64,000 bases of DNA, from the NCBI RefSeq assembly GCF_034440735.1, contig NZ_CP140098.1:3155501-3219500 (forward strand), read 5' to 3'. Under the pieces are notes generated by a model. The model was not told where the DNA came from and ran no database searches. It saw only the letters and a list, made by a program, of their open reading frames with translations. A program made the position numbers and the translations under genes. This document shows, piece after piece, positions 38,371 through 49,177 of this stretch. This DNA is from Deinococcus sp. AB2017081. GTDB lineage: Bacteria > Deinococcota > Deinococci > Deinococcales > Deinococcaceae. The first letter of the stretch is position 1, and each line of letters starts with the position of its first letter.

Positions 38371-38470
38371 AGTGCATGGTTCAGGGGCCGACACCCACGC
38401 CATCGGCCCCGGCCTCTACCTGGTGCGCCGCTGACGTGGACGCCGGGGGCGTCCTTCGTGATGGCCTCCC

Positions 38471-39052
38471 TCAGAACCGGACGATGTCTGGCGGTGTCCA
38501 CGCATGCATGGCCTCGCCCAGCAGGATCTCGCCGTCGGGCCACTCGCCGTGACCACTCGCCACGTTGATGTGGCCCACGTCCCCGGCCGAGACGAATTCG
38601 GCGTCCCAGGCCGCGGCGAAGGCCTGGGCCCGCTCCATGCTGACGTAGGGATCGCTCTCACTGGCGATCACCAGCGCCGGAAACGGCAGGGGCTGCATCG
38701 GCGTGGGGGCCATTCCAGCCACGCCGGGATGGGTCGCGTACGTGGAGGTCTGATCGGCGTCGGTCGGGCCGACCAGCACGGCTCCGCGCACGCGCTCGTG
38801 CCCGCCGTAGAGACGGGCCCAGTGCACGATCGTCAGCACGCCGCACGAGTGCCCCACCAGCACCAGTTCGCCCGGCGTGGCGTCGATGACGTCCTGGAGC
38901 CGGGCCGACCACGCCTCCGGCGTGGGGTGATCTGGATCATCCTGCCGCACGCGGGCGGCCCCGAACTTCTGGGTCCACAGACTCTGCCAGTGTTCCGGGC
39001 CACTGTCGCCCAGGCCAGGAACGATCACGAGGTTCACCGAGGTCGCGGTCAT
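38471..39052 (-). CDS. RBBP9/YdeN-like alpha/beta hydrolase
   Basis: 193 aa. The nucleophile elbow is G-H-S-C-G (about residues 70-74). Asp in S-E-S-D-P-Y and His in G-H-I-N complete the triad. The R-x-D-D-P-D-H-P-T and the early P-G-L-G-D-S-G-P-E-H-W are typical of the RBBP9/YdeN group of serine hydrolases with poorly known substrates. The ATG at 39052 is supported by a TACGCT box 5 nt upstream. Confidence 0.9.
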   Translation of the reverse strand: MTATSVNLVIVPGLGDSGPEHWQSLWTQKFGAARVRQDDPDHPTPEAWSARLQDVIDATPGELVLVGHSCGVLTIVHWARLYGGHERVRGAVLVGPTDADQTSTYATHPGVAGMAPTPMQPLPFPALVIASESDPYVSMERAQAFAAAWDAEFVSAGDVGHINVASGHGEWPDGEILLGEAMHAWTPPDIVRF

Positions 39053-39057
39053 ACCCC

Positions 39058-39063
39058 AGCGTA
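39058..39063 (-). promoter_or_regulatory. TACGCT -10 box, leaderless start of the hydrolase gene
   Basis: Minus strand TACGCT, 5 nt, ATG at 39052. Confidence 0.55.
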
Positions 39064-39098
39064 TCCCGCCGTGGCCGCGCGGACGGATCGTCGTCACA

Positions 39099-40256
39099 TC
39101 ATGCGTAGCTGCTGCCCTGGACGGGTTCCACGCGGCCAGGCGACGCGGCGGCCCCGACCGCCGCGCCGTCCTGCTGCAGCCGCACCGTGACCTGCACGCA
39201 GTCGCGGCCCCGCGCCTTGGCCCGGTACAGCGCGGCGTCGGCCGATTCCAGCAGGGTCTGCGGCGGCACCGGCACCGTTCCCACCGCCAGCCCCACACTG
39301 ATGGTGATCGGCACCCCGCCCATGGGCAGGTCGGCCACGCGGGCCCGCAGGGTCTCGCAGAGCTGTCGGGCGGCAGCGGCGTCCATGTCTGGGAGCAGGC
39401 ACAGGAATTCCTCGCCGCCGTACCGGCCCACCGTGCCGCGCCCGCCCAGATAGCCACGCAACACGTGCGCCACGGTGCGCAGGACGTCGTCTCCCCGCGC
39501 GTGTCCATGCTCGTCGTTGACTGCCTTGAAATGATCCACATCGATCAGGGCGACAGCCAGCGCACCGTCCTCGCGCGCGGCACAGGCGTCCAGTCGCCGC
39601 ATCAGCGACCGGCGGTTCGGCAGGCCCGTCAGGACGTCCTGGTTCGCATCCCACGTCGCCTGCTGGACATGACGCCGCAGCGCGGCGGTGTGTCGGGCCA
39701 TGAGGGCCTGCACGACCAACAGGGTGGTGCACGCGAACAGCAGCTGGATCAGGGCTGCGGACAGAGCGGCAGAGTCCGGGCCGCCCGCCGTGCCGGGCCA
39801 CCACGCCAGGGCGCACAGCGCCACGCTGAACACCACCGCTGCGTTGACCAGCGTGGCGGCATGCCGGTTCAGGAGCCAGCCGTTCATGAGCAGCAGCACC
39901 ACGATCCACGGCAACCCGGTCGCGAGGATCGCGGCGCGCGCCGGCAGGTCAGGTGCCGCGAGCGTGAACGCCAGGCGCGACACGAGGAAGACGTTGCCGC
40001 TGATCAGCAGCAACTGATCGATGCGCCCGACAGAACCGCGCACCCACGCCGCTGCGGACAGCGCCGCCAGCACCACGGCCAGCCCCGGCTGCACGACCCG
40101 GTCAAAGGAGGTGGTGACCGCTGGGCCCATGAGCACCATCGACACGAGCAGCGCACTCAGGCCCAGGGGCAGGGCCACGCGGTACGTGGAGAGCCGCCCC
40201 GATCCACCGTCCGGGCGGAACAGGCCGTCCCCCAGGAAGATAGACCGGCCGGGCAT
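39099..40256 (-). CDS. Membrane-bound GGDEF diguanylate cyclase
   Basis: 385 aa from the ATG at 40256. Six hydrophobic helices in the first 200 residues are followed by a GGDEF domain (about 205-365) with an intact R-Y-G-G-E-E-F active site and D-V-D-H-F-K. The usual R-x-x-D inhibitory site just before the motif is absent, so product inhibition would be weak. It makes cyclic di-GMP from GTP in response to an unknown membrane or extracellular cue. The start has a weak GGGCAGG sequence. Confidence 0.9.
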   Translation of the reverse strand: MPGRSIFLGDGLFRPDGGSGRLSTYRVALPLGLSALLVSMVLMGPAVTTSFDRVVQPGLAVVLAALSAAAWVRGSVGRIDQLLLISGNVFLVSRLAFTLAAPDLPARAAILATGLPWIVVLLLMNGWLLNRHAATLVNAAVVFSVALCALAWWPGTAGGPDSAALSAALIQLLFACTTLLVVQALMARHTAALRRHVQQATWDANQDVLTGLPNRRSLMRRLDACAAREDGALAVALIDVDHFKAVNDEHGHARGDDVLRTVAHVLRGYLGGRGTVGRYGGEEFLCLLPDMDAAAARQLCETLRARVADLPMGGVPITISVGLAVGTVPVPPQTLLESADAALYRAKARGRDCVQVTVRLQQDGAAVGAAASPGRVEPVQGSSYA

Positions 40257-40493
40257 CCTGCCCACAGCAGACCATGGCCGCTCTGACCGCACTCTCACAG
40301 CACCGCCGGTCACCGGAGGTGAAGACCGGACATTCGCCGGATCCGGGGGCCACAGGGCGAGCTCCGGCGGCGCGCCGGCACCCAGAACCAGCTGACGCCG
40401 CAGGAAACGGGCACCGCGTCTGCCGTCGGCGCCCCCCACCACCGCTCGGGGCCGTCGGCACCGGCAAGGTCAGCGGCAGGCCGACCACAGCAC

Positions 40494-40524
40494 GACAGCC
40501 CCCGCCACAGAGGCGGGGGCTGTC
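40494..40524 (-). terminator. Terminator hairpin after rplQ
   Basis: GACAGCCCCCGCC (40494-40506) and GGCGGGGGCTGTC (40512-40524), 5-nt loop, 24 nt after the rplQ stop codon; end of the infA-rplQ operon. Confidence 0.8.
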
Positions 40525-40547
40525 TCAGCTGGGTCAGCGACGTGCGT

Positions 40548-40898
<351 letters not shown>

Positions 40899-40985
40899 GG
40901 TGGGTCTCCTTGGGGGTCAGACGGTGTCCGTCTGCTGGGGGTGGGGTTCGGTGGCCCGCTCTCGGGTGGCAGACGCCACCGTCTG

Positions 40986-42000
<1,015 letters not shown>

Positions 42001-42004
42001 TGAA

Positions 42005-42625
<621 letters not shown>

Positions 42626-42768
42626 TCAAATTCTCCTCTGTGCGGCGCAGGCCGCGTGCGGCCCGGCACCGGGTCTGCCGCCCTCTGGTGCCCGCCTCCG
42701 TTCGCCTGTGGTGGGGCTCATGTCCGCACGGACAGTGGAGGCGGGGCAGGTGGGCAGCGGCAATGCGC

Positions 42769-43164
<396 letters not shown>

Positions 43165-43167
43165 GGC

Positions 43168-43548
43168 TTACTTCCTCGTGGCCTTTTTCTTGCCGGCGAC
43201 GGTCTTGCGCGGTCCCTTGCGGGTGCGGGCGTTCGTCTTGGTGCGCTGGCCGCGCACGGGCAGGCCGCGGCGGTGACGCAGGCCACGGTACGCGCCGATG
43301 TCCATCAGACGCTTGATGTTCTGACCGACCTCGCTGCGCAGGTCACCCTCGACCTTGTAGGTCTTCTCGATGGCCTCACGCAGGGTGCTCTGTTCCGCTT
43401 CGGTCAGGTTCTTGGTGCGGGTGTCGGGGTTGATCCCCGTGCGCGCCAGGACTTCCTTGCTGCGGGTCAGGCCGATGCCGTAGATGTAGGTCAGCGCGAT
43501 CTCGATGCGCTTCTCGCGGGGCAGGTCAACGCCAGCTACGCGCGCCAT
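43168..43548 (-). CDS. rpsM: 30S ribosomal protein S13
   Basis: 126 aa from the ATG at 43548. [14 protein letters not shown]-x-x-R-S and [16 protein letters not shown] match S13. The Lys/Arg-rich tail is usual. The rpmJ stop codon lies 1 nt upstream. Confidence 0.97.
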   Translation of the reverse strand: MARVAGVDLPREKRIEIALTYIYGIGLTRSKEVLARTGINPDTRTKNLTEAEQSTLREAIEKTYKVEGDLRSEVGQNIKRLMDIGAYRGLRHRRGLPVRGQRTKTNARTRKGPRKTVAGKKKATRK

Positions 43549-43549
43549 A

Positions 43550-43663
<114 letters not shown>

Positions 43664-43769
43664 GTGTCCTCCTCGCGCCGCCACACCAATCGTGGTGCTG
43701 ACTGGCAGCGCTCGACCCCCCACCCACCTCGGTCGGGTGGGGAATCTGTTGGGTACTTCCGCCCGTCGG

Positions 43770-44027
43770 TTACTTGCGGTAGACGATGCGCCCACGCGTG
43801 GTGTCGTAGGGGCTGATTTCCAGAACCACACGGTCGCCGGGCAGGATGCGGATGTAGTGGATACGCATCTTCCCGCTGATGTACGCCAGGATGTCGTGCC
43901 CCGTATCCAGCTTTACCCGGAAGGTCGTGTTGGGCAGCGCTTCTTCCACGACGCCCTCGGCACGTACGGTGTCATCTTCCTTCTTGACGCGTTTTTCCCG
44001 CTGTTCCGGCATTTTTCGTCTCGCCAC
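43770..44027 (-). CDS. infA: Translation initiation factor IF-1
   Basis: 85 aa from GTG at 44027. The OB fold shows [26 protein letters not shown] and [11 protein letters not shown] at 44027 lies 4 nt after GGAGG, whereas the ATG at 44012 (80 aa), which other Deinococcus proteins appear to use, is 19 nt away from it. I therefore keep the longer form as first choice. Head gene of the alpha operon. Confidence 0.93.
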   Translation of the reverse strand: MARRKMPEQREKRVKKEDDTVRAEGVVEEALPNTTFRVKLDTGHDILAYISGKMRIHYIRILPGDRVVLEISPYDTTRGRIVYRK

Positions 44028-44037
44028 GCAACCTCCA

Positions 44038-44052
44038 GGCTTGATACAAGCC
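44038..44052 (-). promoter_or_regulatory. Hairpin next to the infA ribosome-binding site
   Basis: Read on the minus strand GGCTTG-TAT-CAAGCC, a perfect 6-bp stem, 1 nt before the GGAGG of infA. Being near the predicted transcript start it could protect the end or affect initiation. Confidence 0.45.
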
Positions 44053-44059
44053 AAACGTA

Positions 44060-44089
44060 AAGGTATCACGCCCCTGTCCGGGTGGTCAA
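44060..44089 (-). promoter_or_regulatory. Promoter of the infA-rplQ operon
   Basis: Minus strand TTGACC (44084-44089), 18-nt spacer, TACCTT (44060-44065). Confidence 0.7.
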
Positions 44090-44131
44090 ATGCGGCTCAC
44101 AGTTGTCAGACCGCCGTGCCGCGCGACCCGT

Positions 44132-44671
44132 TCAGCTCGACCTGCCGGAGGGCTGGCCATCCAGCACGGTGCGCCAGAACGCCACCGATGCACGTTCGTA
44201 GAGCAGCCCCATGTCCAGCGGATCCTGCCCAGTCATGTGTGAACCCCCACCGGACGCCGCAATGGTCTCGTAGATGGCCAGGCGCTGCTGGTGCAGTTCC
44301 AGCTGTCCGGCCGCCAGCCGGCCCACCGTCCCCGGCGTGGCCTGTGCACTGAAGAAGAGTTTCAGCAGGCCCTCGTCACGCAGTTCGGGCTGACCGGCAG
44401 GGGTGTCCAGCCACGCGCGCAGGACGGCGCGGCCCGCCGGGGTGACGGTGTATACGCGCCGCCGCCGACCGCTGTCCTCCTGCTGGGCCTCCAGCAGGCC
44501 CAGGTCGGCCAGTCGCTGTGGTTCGGCATACAGCTGTGACCGGGGAAACGTCCAGAAGTACCCCACCGACGTGTCTGCCCAGCGCTTGAGGTCGTACGAC
44601 GTGCCACCGCCGCAGCCGCCCAGCAACCCCAGGACGATGTATGCGGACGGGCCGAGCGTTGCATCACTCAC
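44132..44671 (-). CDS. PadR family transcriptional regulator
   Basis: 179 aa. N-terminal PadR winged helix (about residues 8-90) with Y-I-V-L-G-L-L, S-Y-D-L-K-R, F-W-T-F-P-R-S-Q-L-Y-A-E and R-R-R-V-Y-T-V-T-P-A-G, then a helical C-terminal dimer domain. It is divergent from a DUF4188 gene, a common regulator-target pair. The gap holds inverted and direct repeats that may be its operator. Confidence 0.92.
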   Translation of the reverse strand: MSDATLGPSAYIVLGLLGGCGGGTSYDLKRWADTSVGYFWTFPRSQLYAEPQRLADLGLLEAQQEDSGRRRRVYTVTPAGRAVLRAWLDTPAGQPELRDEGLLKLFFSAQATPGTVGRLAAGQLELHQQRLAIYETIAASGGGSHMTGQDPLDMGLLYERASVAFWRTVLDGQPSGRSS

Positions 44672-44697
44672 CGTTCCAGTGTACAGTCACACCAGAC

Positions 44698-44726
44698 CGT
44701 CCAGAGTAGACCATTCAGAGTGGACG
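44698..44726. promoter_or_regulatory. Possible PadR operator
   Basis: CGTCCA (44698-44703) and TGGACG (44721-44726) form an inverted repeat; inside, CAGAGTRGAC is directly repeated at 44702-44711 and 44716-44725. It lies just before the DUF4188 ribosome-binding site. Confidence 0.45.
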
Positions 44727-44741
44727 GACAGGAGGTTGCCG

Positions 44742-45209
44742 ATGCCCAGCCCCACCCGCCTGACTGCCGAGATCGAGGGATCCTTCGTCGTCTTCATGAT
44801 CGGCGCCCGGATCAACCAGCCGTGGAACGTGCCGGCATGGCTGCCGGTCGTCCGCGCCATGCCGCGCATGCTCAGCGAACTGCAGCGGCACCCGGAACTG
44901 GGGTTGCTGGGGGGCCAGGGGCACGGCACCACGCTGATCCAGTACTGGCGCAGCGCCGAGCACCTGCAGGCGTACGCCCAGGCCCGTGACCGCGAGCACC
45001 TGCCTGCGTGGCGGGCGTTCTACCGCGCGGCCCGCCGCTCCCCCAGCGCCGTGGGGATCTGGCACGAGACCTACCACGTCGAGGCCGGCGCCTACGAGAC
45101 CGTGTACTACGCCATGCCACCCTTCGGCCTCGGGCGGGTGGGCACGCTGGTGCCAGCGACCGGCCGGCGCGAGAGCGCCAGGGGGCGAATGGGGCAGGCG
45201 GCCGACTGA
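44742..45209 (+). CDS. DUF4188 (monooxygenase-like) family protein
   Basis: 155 aa from the ATG at 44742, preceded by AGGAGG. The ferredoxin-like ABM fold pattern, I-Q-Y-W-R-S-A-E-H-L, A-R-D-R-E-H-L-P-A-W and G-I-W-H-E-T-Y, matches DUF4188. These proteins resemble heme-degrading or antibiotic-biosynthesis monooxygenases and often sit next to a PadR regulator, as here. The substrate is unknown. Confidence 0.88.
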   Translation: MPSPTRLTAEIEGSFVVFMIGARINQPWNVPAWLPVVRAMPRMLSELQRHPELGLLGGQGHGTTLIQYWRSAEHLQAYAQARDREHLPAWRAFYRAARRSPSAVGIWHETYHVEAGAYETVYYAMPPFGLGRVGTLVPATGRRESARGRMGQAAD

Positions 45210-45300
45210 CAGCGGTGTTCAGTTCCACCCCGGGGCTGAACGGATGCCCCTCACTTCCACGTCCAACCGCTGCCGTGTCCGTCACTCGCTCCGCTCGGTT

Positions 45301-45333
45301 CAGGGGGAGTGAGGGAACCCCTCACTCCCCCTG
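45301..45333. terminator. Bidirectional terminator hairpin
   Basis: 15-bp perfect arms CAGGGGGAGTGAGGG (45301-45315) and its complement (45319-45333), 3-nt loop, between convergent genes. The flanking CGCTCCGCTC tract also occurs near 17885, suggesting a dispersed element. Confidence 0.7.
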
Positions 45334-45415
45334 CAACCTGCTGTGCCCCCCGGACGGAGCGCCCTCTGCACCGCCGGCATCGTCCACTCCCGGCCGGGGA
45401 TCCGATCGCCGCCGC

Positions 45416-45838
45416 TCAGAACACGCGGGCCTGGCGGCGGGCGAGTTCAAACCCGTGCCCGTCCCGGTTCACGCACCGGACACCCGTCACCGCCGAGGAG
45501 CAGCGCAGCCCGTGCCAATTCCAGACCTGACCGTAGGCCAGCACGGGCAACCGGGGATCAGCGACGGTGTCCCCGTGGCAGACCCAGGTGGCCCGCCCGG
45601 TGGCCGACAGGGACAGGGCGTCCCCGAAGTCCAGCGGGCAGTCTTCCCTGGGTGGAGCGCGGAAGCTGGCCCCCATGACGTCGCAGCGGACCGTGGCCGC
45701 CTGCCCGCTGGCCGGGTCGGCGGCCTGCGCCTGGCAGTGCAGCCGCCCGGAGGGCAGCTGGAACCCGGTGGGGGTCATGCCCTGGGCCGCAGCGGCACCG
45801 GAGAGCGACAGCAGGAGGCCCAGCACTGGCCCCCTCAT
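45416..45838 (-). CDS. Secreted DUF6636-like protein
   Basis: 140 aa. A signal peptide (about 1-18, ending A-A-A-A-Q) precedes a Cys-rich domain with six cysteines and the pattern P-S-G-R-L-H-C, R-C-D, C-P-L-D-F-G, V-C-H-G-D-T, G-V-R-C-x-N, G-H-G-F. These agree with DUF6636, small secreted proteins of unknown function. The ATG overlaps the vWA stop codon by four bases, so it is the last gene of that unit. The link to the vWA gene is by position only. Confidence 0.75.
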   Translation of the reverse strand: MRGPVLGLLLSLSGAAAAQGMTPTGFQLPSGRLHCQAQAADPASGQAATVRCDVMGASFRAPPREDCPLDFGDALSLSATGRATWVCHGDTVADPRLPVLAYGQVWNWHGLRCSSAVTGVRCVNRDGHGFELARRQARVF

Positions 45839-47058
45839 CCCGCCGCCCCACCGCGCACGACCAGGCCCTGCTCGCCCGCCCACGTGCTCACGTCGTCGCC
45901 GCGGATGGCGGCGGCCATCAGACCGGGGAAGTGATCCGGGGTGCACGCAAAGGCGGGAATGCCCATACCGGCGAAGGCGCGGGCCACGCCGTGGTCGTAG
46001 CTCGGCGCGCCCTCGTCCGACAGGGCCAGCAGGGCGACGACCTGCACGCCACTGTCCTTCAGCGTGCGGGCACGGGCCAGCATCTCGCGCTCGTTCCCGC
46101 CCTCGTACAGGTCGGAGATCAGGACCATGACGGTCTGCTCGGGTCGCTGGATCACGCCCTGGCAGTAGGCCAGCGCCCGGTTGATGTCGGTGCCGCCGCC
46201 CAGCTGGATGCCGTACAGGACGTCCACCGGGTCGTCCAGATGTTCGCTGAGATCCACGACCCCGGTGTCGAACACGACCACGCGGGTGCTGACAGCGGGG
46301 AGGGACGCCAGCACCGCGCCGAACACACCGGCGTACACGACGCTGGACGCCATGCTGCCCGACTGGTCAAGACACAGGACGATGTCACGCAGCGAGCGGC
46401 GTTTGCGGCCCATGCCGATCAGGCGCTCGGGAATCACGGTGTTCCGGTCGGGCTGATACGTCTTCAGGTTGGCGCGGATGGTGCGATCCCAGTCGATCTC
46501 GGCGGGGCGGGGGCGGAAGTTGCGCTGGGCGCGGTTCAGGCTGCCACTCACGGCGGCGCGGGTGGGTTCCTCCAGGCGGCGCGTCAGGTCGTCCACGACC
46601 CTTCTCACCACGGCGCGGGCGGCGTCCTTCGCCTTCTCGGGCATCACGCCCTTCAGGGTCAGCAGCGTGCCCACGAGGTTCACGTCCGGCTCCACACCCT
46701 CCAGCATCTCCGGTTCGAACAGGAGCTGCTGGAGGTTCAATCTCTCGATGGCGTCGCCCTGCATGACGCGCACCACATCTGACGGGAAGAACTCGCGCAG
46801 ATCCGCGAGCCAGCGGGCGACCTTCGGGGCACTCGCGCCCAGCCCGCCCCGCCGGGCACCGGGGTCGGCATCGTACAGGCCGCCCAGGGCCTCGTCCAGG
46901 CGACGGTCGAGCACTCCCAGTTCAGCCGTCGTGTCGCCCGCCGCCGCCAGACCGTCAGCGTCGCCGCCGCCCAGCACGAGGCGCCAGCGCCGCCGCCGTT
47001 CGACATCGGCCAGCGTCACAGAGGTCGACCCACAGCACGCGGAGACCAGATCGTCCAT
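45835..47058 (-). CDS. vWA domain protein of MoxR-associated cluster
   Basis: 407 aa from ATG 47058 (420 from 47097). A helical N-terminal half (about 1-215) is followed by a vWA domain with a complete MIDAS D-Q-S-G-S (about residues 235-239), G-G-G-T-D and I-S-D-L. This CoxE/YehP-type vWA is usually the partner of a MoxR AAA+ ATPase. The start is uncertain because TATGAT lies 15 nt before the 47058 ATG. A 19-bp palindrome overlaps this start. It follows a GGDEF-EAL gene and precedes a secreted DUF6636-like gene. Confidence 0.87.
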   Translation of the reverse strand: MDDLVSACCGSTSVTLADVERRRRWRLVLGGGDADGLAAAGDTTAELGVLDRRLDEALGGLYDADPGARRGGLGASAPKVARWLADLREFFPSDVVRVMQGDAIERLNLQQLLFEPEMLEGVEPDVNLVGTLLTLKGVMPEKAKDAARAVVRRVVDDLTRRLEEPTRAAVSGSLNRAQRNFRPRPAEIDWDRTIRANLKTYQPDRNTVIPERLIGMGRKRRSLRDIVLCLDQSGSMASSVVYAGVFGAVLASLPAVSTRVVVFDTGVVDLSEHLDDPVDVLYGIQLGGGTDINRALAYCQGVIQRPEQTVMVLISDLYEGGNEREMLARARTLKDSGVQVVALLALSDEGAPSYDHGVARAFAGMGIPAFACTPDHFPGLMAAAIRGDDVSTWAGEQGLVVRGGAAG

Positions 47059-47075
47059 TCTGTCATACACAGAAT
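47057..47075 (-). promoter_or_regulatory. 19-bp palindrome at the vWA start
   Basis: ATTCTGT-CATAC-ACAGAAT, arms of 7 bp and centre of 5 bp, overlapping the start codon and the end of the upstream gene. It has the same layout as the site at 56623-56641. Confidence 0.55.
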
Positions 47076-49027
47076 CATAACACTCCATTCTGAACATTGC
47101 GGCCGAGCAGCGGAATCACCTCGGCCTCGGGCACCGGGCGCGAGAACAGGTAGCCCTGGACATGGGTGCAGCCGAGCGCCACCAGCTCATCATATTGCTC
47201 GGCGGTCTCCACACCCTCGGCCACGAGTTCCAGGCCCAGGGTCGCAGTGACGGTCACCATGGCCGAGATCAGGGTGCGCACATAGCGCCGCCGCGGCCGA
47301 TCCACGACGCCCGTGAGATCGGCGACGAACACCCGGTCGATCTTGACGACACCGACCGGCAGCTCGTTGAGCCGTGACAGGGACGCGAATCCCGTCCCGA
47401 AGTCGTCCAGTGACAGCCGCACGCCCAGCGCCCGGACGGTCTCCACGCTGCGTTCGACATGCAGGCGGCCCCGCAGGTCGATGCCCTCGGTGACCTCCAG
47501 TTCCAGCGCCGAAGCCGGCAGGCCGGCGCGGGCCAGTTCCCGCTCCACCATCTGCGCGAACTGGGGCTGCATGAGCTGGAGCGGCGAGACGTTCACCGCC
47601 ACCCGCACGGCCGCGAATCCCGCCGACTGCCAGCGGGCCGCCGCTGCCAGCGCCTCGCAGAGCACCCACTCGCCCAGCGACGTGATCAGACCGGCGTCCT
47701 CCGCAATCGAAATGAACACGTCCGGCCCGACCACCCCGAAGTCGGGGTGCCGCCAGCGCACCAGCGCCTCCAGACACACCGGACGGCCGGTGGATACCGT
47801 GCAGATCGGCTGGAACTCCACGTACAGCTGCCCGCGTTCCTGGGCGTGCCGGAGTTCGCGTTCCAGCAGTTGCCGGCGCTCGTCCTGATCCATCAGGTGG
47901 CCGCTGTAGAGCCGGACGCCGTTCTTCCCACTGCGCTTGACGGCATACATGGCGCGGTCGGCCCTCAGCAGCAGGTCGCGGGCATCCGTGGCGTCCTGCG
48001 GACATCGGGCGACCCCCACGCTGACACTCAGGCGCAGGTCCTGTCCGGCCACACTGAAGGTCGCCACCATGGCCTCCACGACCCGCTGGGCAACCCCTGC
48101 GACCTCCCGCAGGTCGTCGCCCGGCACGACCATCACGAATTCATCGCCACTGACGCGTGCCACACCGCCGCGTGGAGGCGACAGCGCCCACAACCGCTGC
48201 GCCACCAGCCGCAGCGTCTCGTCCCCGGTCGCGTGCCCCAGCGTGTCGTTGATCGCCTTGAAGCCGTCCAGATCCAGGAAGAGCACGGCGAAGGGCTCCC
48301 CACCGGCCACGCGCTCCAGCAGATCCTCGTCCAGAAACGCGCGGTTGTGCAGGCCGGTCAGGGGATCGACGAACGCCCGGCGCGTCAGGGCCGCGTTGTC
48401 TTCCCGGGTGCGGTGCAGCGTGGCGCGCAGCGTGTTCACCATCCGGGCGCCGAGCACCACGCCCAGGCTGCTCAGGGCCAGCTGGCCCAGTCCGAACCAC
48501 ACCTCTGGCCGCACCAGGGCACTGGCTGGCGTCAGCGCGTATGCGCCGGTCAGGGCCAGCAGGGCGAACGGCAGGGCTGTACTCATGCGGTGGGCCAGCG
48601 CCGAGGTCCGCATGCTCGCCTCGATCATCGGCATGGTCAGCACCCAGCCCATCAGGGTCGCGAGGTCGATCAGGATGCGCTCGGTGGTACCCACCACGAA
48701 CAGCGCCACGCCCAGCCGGGCCAGCAGGAACGCGATGTTCGCCACGAGCATGAGCGAGATCACCGGCCGGCGGCCCACCCCCAGCCCGGTGGCGATCCCC
48801 AGCGCCAGCATGGTGGCCAGGATCGCGGTGCCCAGCACCCAGTCGACGGGCTGGAAATACCCGGGCATCTGCAGCCCCTGGGCCAGCGAGATCACGTGGC
48901 CCAGCGTGCCCGCCACGAGGATCACCCAGACCGCGACCCGGCCACGACCCGCATCGTCCCGCATTGAGGGCAACGCTGTCGGGACCGTCGGTGCAGGCAT
49001 GGACGTCGGCTCGGGAAGGTCGGTCAT
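47075..49027 (-). CDS. Membrane GGDEF-EAL cyclic-di-GMP protein
   Basis: 650 aa. A membrane region of about six helices (residues 28-205) precedes a GGDEF domain with a degenerate R-V-S-G-D-E-F signature (about 295-300) and an EAL domain (about 400-640). The EAL catalytic residues are all present: E-A-L-V-R-W, N-V-S-P, E-V-T-E, D-D-F-G-T-G, V-K-I-D and A-E-G-V-E. Phosphodiesterase activity is therefore likely, while cyclase activity is doubtful. The gene lies between DUF5682 and vWA and ends inside the vWA promoter. Start at 49027 has no clear ribosome-binding site. Confidence 0.9.
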   Translation of the reverse strand: MTDLPEPTSMPAPTVPTALPSMRDDAGRGRVAVWVILVAGTLGHVISLAQGLQMPGYFQPVDWVLGTAILATMLALGIATGLGVGRRPVISLMLVANIAFLLARLGVALFVVGTTERILIDLATLMGWVLTMPMIEASMRTSALAHRMSTALPFALLALTGAYALTPASALVRPEVWFGLGQLALSSLGVVLGARMVNTLRATLHRTREDNAALTRRAFVDPLTGLHNRAFLDEDLLERVAGGEPFAVLFLDLDGFKAINDTLGHATGDETLRLVAQRLWALSPPRGGVARVSGDEFVMVVPGDDLREVAGVAQRVVEAMVATFSVAGQDLRLSVSVGVARCPQDATDARDLLLRADRAMYAVKRSGKNGVRLYSGHLMDQDERRQLLERELRHAQERGQLYVEFQPICTVSTGRPVCLEALVRWRHPDFGVVGPDVFISIAEDAGLITSLGEWVLCEALAAAARWQSAGFAAVRVAVNVSPLQLMQPQFAQMVERELARAGLPASALELEVTEGIDLRGRLHVERSVETVRALGVRLSLDDFGTGFASLSRLNELPVGVVKIDRVFVADLTGVVDRPRRRYVRTLISAMVTVTATLGLELVAEGVETAEQYDELVALGCTHVQGYLFSRPVPEAEVIPLLGRNVQNGVL

Positions 49028-49177
49028 AGGTGCAGAGGTGGTCAGAACCAGTCTCAGAGTACGCCGGCGCCTCAACGCTCCTCTTACATTTTCAGCACGG
49101 TGGTTTTCATCACAATTCAGCGGCGTCCATGGTTCTGCGGGGGCTCCACGCCAGTCCATGCAGATCTCGCCCCGGAT

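Noticed and set aside
47061..47080. CATAA half-site resembling the radiation/desiccation response motif
   Set aside because: Only one half of the palindrome TTATG-N7-CATAA is present; the rest does not match.
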